22,168 nucleotides of DNA, from positions 1-22,168 of the forward strand of contig DDIU01000026.1 in the NCBI GenBank assembly GCA_002338655.1, given 5' to 3'. The DNA comes from Flammeovirgaceae bacterium UBA1842 (lineage in GTDB: Bacteria > Bacteroidota > Bacteroidia > Cytophagales > Cyclobacteriaceae). The notes under the pieces are model-generated. The model searched no databases. It was not told the origin of the DNA and saw only the letters and a program-made list of their open reading frames with translations. The position numbers and the translations under genes were made by a program. Below are positions 6,983-12,941 of this stretch, piece by piece (positions within the stretch are counted from its first letter, which is position 1; the number at the start of each line of letters is the position of its first letter).

Positions 6983-7551
6983 TACTTAGATTTTTTCAAA
7001 AGATATCCAGGTATTAAGTAGCCAAATAAGACAGCAATTGCCATTACCAAAGGGGCATAGTGCACACCTACATACAAAGCAATAGGACTAAATATCCAAA
7101 AGCTGGCTCCACCAATTATTATAGGTTTGTAGCGGATTATTAAGCCGTTGATAAAAGTGGCAAATCCTGAAAGTAAGAGGATCAGGGCTGTAATTTGATA
7201 ATTGAAGTACTTCCCTCCAAAAATAATGATAAGGATGCTAATCGTAAATCCTATCCAAATCCATTTGATCAAACCATCACTGTAAGTTGAAACAGATTCA
7301 TTTTTTGAGTGCCTTGCACCATAAATCATCGTTATTATCCATCCTGGGATACCTATGAGCCAAACTATATACGGTTGAGCAAAATCAGTATATACATTTA
7401 GGTAAAATTCTGCAAGGCTGGCAATTGTAACTATCCAACCCCAAAAAAGAAAATAGAAACTGGACTCACGCATATTCCCCTTTGCATTTTTGATCATGCT
7501 TGTAATTATGGCGAGACTTTGTTCCGTTGTTAGGTCTTTGTTCGGTTCCAT
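6982..7551 (-). CDS. Six-helix membrane protein of unknown function, paired with a winged-helix regulator
   Basis: A 189-residue protein with a soluble N terminus of about 28 residues and six predicted membrane helices (about 30-48, 60-77, 95-112, 116-136, 142-160, 163-183), ending in a basic KKSK tail. I see no transporter or enzyme motif. It is the first gene of the receptor operon and overlaps the winged-helix gene by one base. Such an arrangement suggests that it senses something at the membrane and modulates the regulator, but nothing in the sequence proves this. It starts at ATG 7549-7551, 16 nt after a perfect -7 box. The codon pattern is like that of its neighbours. Confidence 0.8.
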   Translation of the reverse strand: MEPNKDLTTEQSLAIITSMIKNAKGNMRESSFYFLFWGWIVTIASLAEFYLNVYTDFAQPYIVWLIGIPGWIITMIYGARHSKNESVSTYSDGLIKWIWIGFTISILIIIFGGKYFNYQITALILLLSGFATFINGLIIRYKPIIIGGASFWIFSPIALYVGVHYAPLVMAIAVLFGYLIPGYLLKKSK

Positions 7552-7567
7552 AGCGTTTAATTTTTAT

Positions 7568-7599
7568 CAAATGTAAAGTAGTTTATTTTATAAACCAAA
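7568..7599 (-). promoter_or_regulatory. Promoter of the receptor operon
   Basis: On the minus strand TTTG (7599-7596), a 20-nt spacer and TACATTTG (7575-7568) reproduce the Bacteroidota promoter consensus TTTG-N19/20-TAnnTTTG exactly. It lies 16 nt upstream of the first gene of the block. It is the best promoter in the window, and a 15-bp dyad fills most of its spacer. Confidence 0.75.
7581..7595. promoter_or_regulatory. Operator-like dyad GTTTAT-TTT-ATAAAC, copy 1, inside the promoter spacer
   Basis: This perfect 6-bp dyad sits exactly between the -33 and -7 boxes of the receptor-operon promoter, where a bound protein would block RNA polymerase. It is related in arms, spacer length and left flank to 6661-6675. 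It also lies 43-57 nt upstream of the ribE start on the other strand, so a bound regulator might affect ribE too. Confidence 0.6.
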
Positions 7600-7626
7600 T
7601 TAATTTTTATTATCCTTCTGGAAAAG

Positions 7627-7634
7627 TACCTTTG
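7627..7634 (+). promoter_or_regulatory. ribE -7 promoter box, predicting a leaderless mRNA
   Basis: TACCTTTG matches TAnnTTTG exactly and ends only three bases before the ribE ATG at 7638. The predicted start of transcription therefore falls at or next to the A of the start codon. No clear -33 TTTG is visible, only a T-rich run near 7603-7609. Confidence 0.55.
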
Positions 7635-7637
7635 AGC

Positions 7638-8222
7638 ATGTTTACCGGAATAATCGAAACCATTGGAAAAGTTACAGCCATTCAGACGGAGGGCAGTAAC
7701 AAGCATTTTTGTATTGAAAGCACAATTTCAAAGGAGCTTAAAGTAGATCAAAGTGTCGCGCATGATGGTGTGTGCCTAACAGTTACTCGCTTAGAAGAAG
7801 GGAAACATTGGGTTACCGCCATTAATGAGACACTTGCTAAGAGTAATCTCGATTTGCTCAGACCGGGTAGTAAGGTCAATTTGGAGCGTTGTATGCTCAA
7901 TAACGGTCGCTTTGACGGCCATATTGTTCAGGGGCATGTTGATCAAGTCGGTAAGTGCGTCAGTATAAATGAAGAGGGTGGAAGCTGGCAATTTGAAATA
8001 GAATATGATGCAAACACAGGTAATGTAACAGTGGAAAAAGGATCTGTAACAGTAAATGGAATAAGTTTAACCTGTTTTAATTCAAAAACCAATGGCTTTA
8101 CCGTGGCTATTATACCATATACCTATGCACATACCAGCATGCAAGATTTAAAGGCAGGGGATATCGTTAATCTTGAATTTGATATTGTTGGTAAGTATGT
8201 GAAGAGACTCTTGAACCTTTAG
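7638..8222 (+). CDS. ribE: Riboflavin synthase, alpha subunit
   Basis: A 194-residue riboflavin synthase, which dismutates two 6,7-dimethyl-8-ribityllumazine molecules to riboflavin and a pyrimidinedione. The two lumazine-binding halves are both present: residues 1-96 open MFTGIIE and contain SVAHDGVCLTV, and 97-194 contain the paired VQGHVDQVG and GSVTVNGISLT. The start was set at ATG 7638, since MFTGIIE is the near-universal N terminus; an in-frame TTG at 7632 would add only two residues and lies within the -7 box. It is divergent from the receptor operon. Its stop interlocks with that of the PAP2 gene on the other strand (TTAG, 8219-8222). No other rib genes are nearby. Confidence 0.97.
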   Translation: MFTGIIETIGKVTAIQTEGSNKHFCIESTISKELKVDQSVAHDGVCLTVTRLEEGKHWVTAINETLAKSNLDLLRPGSKVNLERCMLNNGRFDGHIVQGHVDQVGKCVSINEEGGSWQFEIEYDANTGNVTVEKGSVTVNGISLTCFNSKTNGFTVAIIPYTYAHTSMQDLKAGDIVNLEFDIVGKYVKRLLNL

Positions 8223-8794
8223 TGTAATTTGGTCTTTGCGTATTTTTGAAATACTTTCCTACTTAGATGGTAGAGACCTGCCGCGATTAGCGTCCCAATC
8301 ACACCTCCCACAATAATGTCTCCTGGGTAATGTACGCCCAGATAGATTCTACTATAAGCCACAACCCCCGCCCAGATAAACATGAGCCAAGTCCATTTAT
8401 ACTCTCGAAATAAAAGGAAAATAAACATAGCCAAGGCAAACGAATTGCCTGAATGTGAACTAGCAAAACCATAACTGCCACCGCTATAGCCATTTACCGT
8501 ATGCACCATGTTCTGCAAAGCTGGATCTCTGGAAGGTCTCCATCTTGCAAAATAGTCTTTCATAAAACCAGAAATAATTTGATCGGTGAAGGTAATCACC
8601 AGCCCAATAGCCGCTAAAAATATCAGCGATTTCCATTTATAGGTTTTTATAATCCATCCGGCCAGCACTAAATAAAAAGGAATCCAAATTTTCTTATCCG
8701 AAATCCAAAACATCACTTGATCCATCCAGGGATTGTGAAGGCCGTTTAAGAAGAAGAAAAGTTGTTTATCGAGGGAGATTAAATAATCAATCAT
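8219..8794 (-). CDS. PAP2-family membrane phosphatase
   Basis: A 191-residue integral membrane phosphatase of the PAP2 (type 2 phosphatidic acid phosphatase) superfamily. All three catalytic motifs are visible: K79-x6-R86-P87 (KDYFARWRP), the SSH motif with His114 (ASSHSGN; the usual PSGH is altered to SSH), and S148-R149-x5-H155-x3-D159 (SRIYLGVHYPGD). About five to six helices surround them, with the active site on the outer face. Likely substrates are lipid phosphates such as undecaprenyl pyrophosphate or phosphatidylglycerol phosphate; which one cannot be told. The ATG overlaps the res toxin stop (ATGA), so it is the third gene of the xre-res transcription unit. Confidence 0.93.
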   Translation of the reverse strand: MIDYLISLDKQLFFFLNGLHNPWMDQVMFWISDKKIWIPFYLVLAGWIIKTYKWKSLIFLAAIGLVITFTDQIISGFMKDYFARWRPSRDPALQNMVHTVNGYSGGSYGFASSHSGNSFALAMFIFLLFREYKWTWLMFIWAGVVAYSRIYLGVHYPGDIIVGGVIGTLIAAGLYHLSRKVFQKYAKTKLH

Positions 8795-9246
8795 CTGAGC
8801 TGTAATCTAGAGTCAAAAGTAACTTTTTCCGTGGAAACAATGGTAATTTTTGTTGCATCAACGTGCAATGGGTTGATAAGATAGTTATATTCATTTTCTG
8901 ATTGTGCCGAAGGTACTTTCAATATGGCTGTCTTGTTTGAACTCAGCCATTTGGCAGTAATGCCACTAAGCAAATGTGTATAGGGGTAGGTATCCCAGCC
9001 CTTTGGCAAATCTTTGATCAATTTCGTTTCAATCGAAACATTTTCAAGAATTGAAACCGTAAGCAAACACATGTTTTTTAATAGGCTGTTGGCATTGGTC
9101 AGCACTTCCAGTTTGGCAAGTGATACATGTTCTGAGAAATAGAGGATCCTGACCCCTTTATTATGCCATCTTCCCGAGGTGTATAGCCCTCCAGTGCCTG
9201 TCATATCGTTTATATGCTTGCAGTGCGCAATTCTATAAATTTTCAT
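8791..9246 (-). CDS. RES-domain toxin (NAD+-degrading family)
   Basis: A 151-residue RES-domain protein. The three signature residues can be placed: Arg26 in the GRWHNKG segment, Glu47 in SLAKLEVL, and Ser113 in VPSAQSENEYNYLINP, a family-typical C-terminal block. Characterised RES toxins (ParT, MbcT, Res of Photorhabdus) deplete or ADP-ribosylate using NAD+ and are held inactive by an Xre/DUF2384 antitoxin. The antitoxin gene here ends 6 bp upstream, the standard order. Length matches compact members. It appears intact. Its stop overlaps the PAP2 start, so expression of toxin and phosphatase is tied together. Confidence 0.93.
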   Translation of the reverse strand: MKIYRIAHCKHINDMTGTGGLYTSGRWHNKGVRILYFSEHVSLAKLEVLTNANSLLKNMCLLTVSILENVSIETKLIKDLPKGWDTYPYTHLLSGITAKWLSSNKTAILKVPSAQSENEYNYLINPLHVDATKITIVSTEKVTFDSRLQLR

Positions 9247-9252
9247 TGATAC

Positions 9253-9750
9253 TTAAGAGTAAACACCCCATTCGATACGGCTAAGTAAGTCTTTGATCTC
9301 ATCTCTTCCAATTGGGCTATGAAGAAGGTCGAGCGGTTTGTTGTTGCCAAGTGCGGTATTGGTGGTGTGTAACCAAACCCTAAAAGCATCTTCATCTTCA
9401 AAAACATCAAGGCCTTTAGCCCAAACCGATGCCAGATGTATTGCACTTTCAGACTCTTTCTTATCAAGATTCTGATTAAGCTTTAGCCTTCGTTGTAGGG
9501 TACTCTCTGACATGTCGAGCGATTTGCCCAATTCCCGATTAGTAAATTGTAGCCTTGCTTGAAGCTTTTTAAGTACGGCTATAGGTAGTCCATTTTCTGT
9601 GACGGTTAGAAAATCAAGAACATTTTTTATTTTCTTACCAATGGCTTGTGCCCCACCGAGTATCTGGGTGATGAGCTCTAATGAACCAAGGGGCTGGCCA
9701 TAGCTGATTGCTGGCTCTTCAACTTTTGAGGGGATATCTTTATCTGTCAT
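9253..9750 (-). CDS. Xre/DUF2384-type antitoxin for the RES toxin
   Basis: A 165-residue antitoxin. The central part (about 60-95: LQARLQFTNRELGKSLDMSE, then STLQRRLK) is the helix-turn-helix; the C-terminal part (about 100-165: HLASVWAKGLDVFEDEDAFRVWL, ALGNNKPLDLL, IEWGVYS) is the DUF2384 toxin-binding region, which ends in the family-typical GVYS. The first 50 residues are less conserved and may be flexible. The start chosen is ATG 9748-9750; it lies inside a 32-bp near-palindrome. In such systems the antitoxin or the antitoxin-toxin complex binds palindromes over its own promoter. Here the predicted -7 box directly abuts the palindrome, so autorepression is likely. Confidence 0.93.
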   Translation of the reverse strand: MTDKDIPSKVEEPAISYGQPLGSLELITQILGGAQAIGKKIKNVLDFLTVTENGLPIAVLKKLQARLQFTNRELGKSLDMSESTLQRRLKLNQNLDKKESESAIHLASVWAKGLDVFEDEDAFRVWLHTTNTALGNNKPLDLLHSPIGRDEIKDLLSRIEWGVYS

Positions 9751-9777
9751 ATGAAAGAAATATTTCGTTCATATGAC
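9746..9777. promoter_or_regulatory. 32-bp near-perfect palindrome over the xre start (autoregulatory operator)
   Basis: The two 16-bp arms (GTCATATGAAAGAAAT and its mirror) differ in a single pair (A at 9756 against G at 9767). The palindrome covers the xre start codon and its upstream 27 nt, including the predicted transcription start. Its outer base is also the last base of the -7 box. This is the expected place for an Xre antitoxin dimer or tetramer to bind. Confidence 0.75.
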
Positions 9778-9784
9778 AAATATA
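9777..9784 (-). promoter_or_regulatory. xre-res -7 promoter box
   Basis: On the minus strand TATATTTG is an exact TAnnTTTG match just downstream of the hemF stop. An ATTG-like -33 element lies about 18 nt upstream, in the last codons of hemF. The predicted start falls within the palindrome, giving a leader of about 20 nt with no Shine-Dalgarno. Confidence 0.55.
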
Positions 9785-9797
9785 TTACTTTCTTTTT

Positions 9798-10703
9798 TTA
9801 TATCCAATCCTTGCCCTTACTTAAAAGACCAAGTGTTTTGGCTTCTTCTGAATTGGGTATTGGCTTGTACTCATACTCCCAATTGGCCTGTGGTGGTAAG
9901 CTCATCAATATAGACTCTGTACGCCCATCGGTATCCAATCCAAATTTAGTGCCTTGGTCCCATACCAGGTTAAACTCTACATAGCGGCCCCGCCTAAGCC
10001 TTTGCCATTTTAGCTCGTTTTCACCATACTTCATGAGGCTATTTTTAGCCATAAAGTGGGTATAAATTGGTGCAAATGATTCACCTACTGACTGAACAAA
10101 AGCAAAAAGTTCTTCTTTGGATTTCCCTCTTTTTTCATTCATTCGGTCAAAGAAAATTCCACCAATTCCTCTGGTTTCATTCCTATGCTTAATGTAGAAA
10201 TAGTCGTCAGCCCATTTTTTAAATTCTTGATAATAACCGGGGTCGTGTTGATCACATACTTTTTTAAGTTGCTTATGAAAATATCGAGCATCATTTTCAT
10301 CTACATAATGGGGGGTAAGGTCGATACCTCCACCAAACCACCATGTAGAGGAACCGTCTTTTGATGTGGTTTCAAAGTACCTCACATTCATATGGATAAT
10401 GGGTACCATTGGATTTTCAGGATGTAAAACAATGGAAACACCTGTGGCATAGAATGTCGAGTGGCCCAAACCTAGAGCCTTGCTAATGTTCTCTGCCAAC
10501 TCACCATCTACGGCAGAAAAATTTACGCCCCCTTTTTCAATAATACGACCGCTGGTCATCACTCTGGTGCGTCCACCACCACCACCTACACGTTCCCACT
10601 TATCTTCATGAAATGTACCCTGCCCATCGGCTTTTTGTAATTGTAAACAGATACTGTCTTGTAAACTTTGGAACCATTTGGTGATCTCTTCTTTTTCAAG
10701 CAT
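9798..10703 (-). CDS. hemF: Oxygen-dependent coproporphyrinogen III oxidase
   Basis: A 301-residue HemF, which oxidatively decarboxylates coproporphyrinogen III to protoporphyrinogen IX in haem synthesis, using O2. Family landmarks in order are GGGGGRTRVM (about residues 41-50), HPENPMVPIIHMNVRYF (93-109), STWWFGGGIDLTPHYV (118-133), then ETRGIGGIFFDRMNE (175-189) and the C-terminal GRYVEFNLVWDQGTKFGL and ESILMSLPP, which contain conserved Arg, Asn and catalytic-site residues. Length is normal. The ATG at 10703 is four bases after an exact -7 box, so the mRNA may be leaderless. The downstream xre promoter starts in its 3' end. It is divergent from the E1 gene. Confidence 0.98.
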   Translation of the reverse strand: MLEKEEITKWFQSLQDSICLQLQKADGQGTFHEDKWERVGGGGGRTRVMTSGRIIEKGGVNFSAVDGELAENISKALGLGHSTFYATGVSIVLHPENPMVPIIHMNVRYFETTSKDGSSTWWFGGGIDLTPHYVDENDARYFHKQLKKVCDQHDPGYYQEFKKWADDYFYIKHRNETRGIGGIFFDRMNEKRGKSKEELFAFVQSVGESFAPIYTHFMAKNSLMKYGENELKWQRLRRGRYVEFNLVWDQGTKFGLDTDGRTESILMSLPPQANWEYEYKPIPNSEEAKTLGLLSKGKDWI

Positions 10704-10707
10704 AGGA

Positions 10708-10715
10708 CAAAGCTA
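10708..10715 (-). promoter_or_regulatory. hemF -7 promoter box, predicting a leaderless mRNA
   Basis: On the minus strand TAGCTTTG (exact TAnnTTTG) is followed by TCCT and then the hemF ATG. No clear -33 TTTG is seen upstream. Confidence 0.5.
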
Positions 10716-10784
10716 TTAAATCTATTTTAGTTTTTTAATCATACATGATGACTTCAAATTTTTTTAAATTCTTTAACTTCACAG

Positions 10785-10801
10785 TTGATTGAAACAATCA
10801 A
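10785..10801. promoter_or_regulatory. 17-bp dyad in the E1 leader
   Basis: TTGATTG-aaa-CAATCAA is a perfect 7-bp inverted repeat ending 10 nt before the E1 start codon at 10812. In RNA it would form a hairpin with an AAA loop at the edge of the ribosome-binding region. As DNA it could be an operator. A weak -7-like TAACTTCA lies just upstream (10774-10781). Confidence 0.5.
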
Positions 10802-10811
10802 AATACCAACT

Positions 10812-12923
10812 ATGTCTTTTACAAAATCTAAGGAGCGAGCTGTTAAGAAAAATAACCATAAAGAGATAAAAATAGAGGAAAATATCCTTCTAAAGGCCTA
10901 TCAGCTTATGTGTACTGCTGAGCGTATGGCATGGACATACGAAGAGTACAAGGAGGTTTGCAGTAAATATGTCCACAGTACTTCACGTGGCCATGAAGCC
11001 ATACAGTTGGCCGCAGGTATGCAACTCAAACCCTGTGATTTTGCAGCGCCTTACTATCGGGATGAATCCATATTGCTTGGTATAGGTATGCAGCCCTATG
11101 AGCTAATGATGCAGCTGATGGCCAAAGCCGATGATCCATTTTCAGGGGGTAGATCTTATTACTCCCACCCATCCTTAAAGCGTGACGGATTTCCAACAAT
11201 CCCCCATCAGAGTTCGGCTACAGGCATGCAAGCTATACCGGCTACAGGCATGGCTCACGGACTTAAATACCTTGAAAGCCAAGCCTTACTTGAAGGAGAA
11301 GACAAACCCATAGTCTTATGTTCTCTTGGTGATGGTTCAGTTACTGAAGGGGAGGTTTCTGAAGCGTTCCAAATGGCGGTGTTGAAAGATTTGCCCATTA
11401 TTTATTTAATTCAAGACAATGACTGGGGGATTTCCGCTACCGGTAAGGAAATGCGCAATATGGACGCTTACGATTTTGCTGCCGGTTTTGTAGGGATGTC
11501 TCGAATGAGGGTCGATGGTTCTGACTTTGTTGATTCCTTTTTGGGATTAAAGAAGGCCATTGATCATGTAAGAAATAGGAAGGGGCCAATATTGGTGCAT
11601 GCGAAATGTCCGCTACTCGGTCATCATACTTCAGGGGTAAGGAAAGAATGGTATAGGGGAGAGAAAAACTTAAAACTCCATTCTAAAGATGACCCTATTG
11701 TAAAATTGGAAAAGTATCTGATTGATATTGGCATTGATAAAAAAAACCTTAAAGACCTTAAGAAATCAGCCCATACTTTAGTAGCCAAAGATTATGAATA
11801 TGCATTGAATTCAGAAGATCCCGAGCTAAGTTCTTTTGATAAACATGAATTTGAAGAAACACCTGTCATTGAGGAGAAAGGGGTAAGAAAACCCAAAGGG
11901 GCAGAAAAAGTAGTAATGGTGGATGCGGCCCTTCATGCCGTAGAAGATATTTTGAGGAAGCATCCCGAATCACTTTTTTATGGTCAGGATGTAGGAGGTA
12001 CACTTGGAGGTGTATTTAGGGAAGCAGCCACATTAGCACAGAAATTCGGTGATGAACGAATATTTAATACTCCCATTCAAGAGGCTTATATTGTGGGCTC
12101 CACCGCAGGTATGTCGGCAGTAGGTGCCAAGGCCATTGTAGAAATACAATTTGCCGATTATATATGGCCAGGAATGAACCAACTGGTAGAGGAGCTTTCA
12201 AAAAGCTGTTATTTGTCCAATGGCAAATTCCCAATTCAATCTTTGATCAGAGTTCCTATAGGTGCCTATGGTGGGGGCGGTCCCTATCATTCAGGAAGTA
12301 TAGAATCCACATTGCTGACAATTAGAGGCATTAAAGTGGTGTACCCGAGTAATGCCGCTGATATGAAAGGATTAATGAAAGCTGCTTTTTATGATCCTAA
12401 TCCAGTGGTGATGCTAGAGCATAAAGGCTTGTATTGGTCAAAAGTACCGGGAACAAGTGAGGCCAAAACTTTTGAACCTGATGAGGATTACATTATTCCG
12501 TTGGGTAAAGCTAATATCGCGCAAAAAGCCGATGAGGACAAGATCAACAATGGCCAGTCTGCCGTGATCATTACCTACGGAATGGGCGTGTATTGGGCCA
12601 AGGAAGCTTCAAAATCATTTGAAGGACAAGTGGAGATTGTTGATTTAAGGACTTTAAATCCGTTGGACTGGGATACCGTAGCCGAAAGTGTTCAAAAGCA
12701 TGGCCGGGCATTTGTACTTACTGAAGAGCCATTGATGAACTCTTTTGCTGAATCCTTGGCAGGAAGAATATCCAAAAAATGTTTCGAATATTTAGATGCC
12801 CCGGTGCAAATTTTAGGTGCTGCCAATTTACCTGCCATTCCATTGAATGTGGATTTGGAGAAACAGATGTTGCCAAATGCTGAAAAAGTAAGAAGTGCTT
12901 TAAAAGAACTCTTGGAATATTAA
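10812..12923 (+). CDS. Thiamine-diphosphate dehydrogenase E1, fused alpha and beta subunits (2-oxo acid dehydrogenase)
   Basis: A 703-residue fusion of the E1 alpha and E1 beta chains of a 2-oxo acid dehydrogenase complex, most like the branched-chain type. The alpha half carries SRGHEAIQLAAGM, PYYRDES and the thiamine-diphosphate motif GDGS at about 173-176 with the downstream Asn at 203 (DNDWGIS). The beta half starts near 365 and contains GTLGGVFREA, RIFNTPIQEAYIVG, FADYIWPG and GAYGGGGPYHSG. The reaction is decarboxylation of a 2-oxo acid with acyl transfer to E2 lipoate. The start was set at ATG 10812; an in-frame TTG at 10785 would initiate inside the leader dyad. No E2 or E3 gene is in the window. 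Pyruvate specificity cannot be excluded. Confidence 0.94.
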   Translation: MSFTKSKERAVKKNNHKEIKIEENILLKAYQLMCTAERMAWTYEEYKEVCSKYVHSTSRGHEAIQLAAGMQLKPCDFAAPYYRDESILLGIGMQPYELMMQLMAKADDPFSGGRSYYSHPSLKRDGFPTIPHQSSATGMQAIPATGMAHGLKYLESQALLEGEDKPIVLCSLGDGSVTEGEVSEAFQMAVLKDLPIIYLIQDNDWGISATGKEMRNMDAYDFAAGFVGMSRMRVDGSDFVDSFLGLKKAIDHVRNRKGPILVHAKCPLLGHHTSGVRKEWYRGEKNLKLHSKDDPIVKLEKYLIDIGIDKKNLKDLKKSAHTLVAKDYEYALNSEDPELSSFDKHEFEETPVIEEKGVRKPKGAEKVVMVDAALHAVEDILRKHPESLFYGQDVGGTLGGVFREAATLAQKFGDERIFNTPIQEAYIVGSTAGMSAVGAKAIVEIQFADYIWPGMNQLVEELSKSCYLSNGKFPIQSLIRVPIGAYGGGGPYHSGSIESTLLTIRGIKVVYPSNAADMKGLMKAAFYDPNPVVMLEHKGLYWSKVPGTSEAKTFEPDEDYIIPLGKANIAQKADEDKINNGQSAVIITYGMGVYWAKEASKSFEGQVEIVDLRTLNPLDWDTVAESVQKHGRAFVLTEEPLMNSFAESLAGRISKKCFEYLDAPVQILGAANLPAIPLNVDLEKQMLPNAEKVRSALKELLEY

Positions 12924-12941
12924 TTTTGAAGTTTCGGGGGG

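Noticed and set aside
7632..7637. Longer ribE start at TTG 7632
   Set aside because: Adds only two residues before the canonical MFTGIIE, and the TTG is part of the -7 box.
9243..9467. Second minus-strand frame overlapping the antitoxin 3' end
   Set aside because: Frame-shifted shadow of the Xre gene; the DUF2384 reading is clearly the real one.
9740..9784. Mini-ORFs on both strands inside the xre palindrome (similar 10-residue openings MNEIFLSYDR and MKEIFRSYDK)
   Set aside because: The likeness follows directly from the palindrome. Neither has coding support, and the plus-strand frame continues antisense to hemF.
10785..10811. Longer E1 start at TTG 10785
   Set aside because: It would initiate within the perfect leader dyad and adds nine residues with no family support; ATG 10812 is better.
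12924..12941. Intrinsic terminator between the E1 gene and tamL
   Set aside because: Only 18 bp with a G run and no stem.
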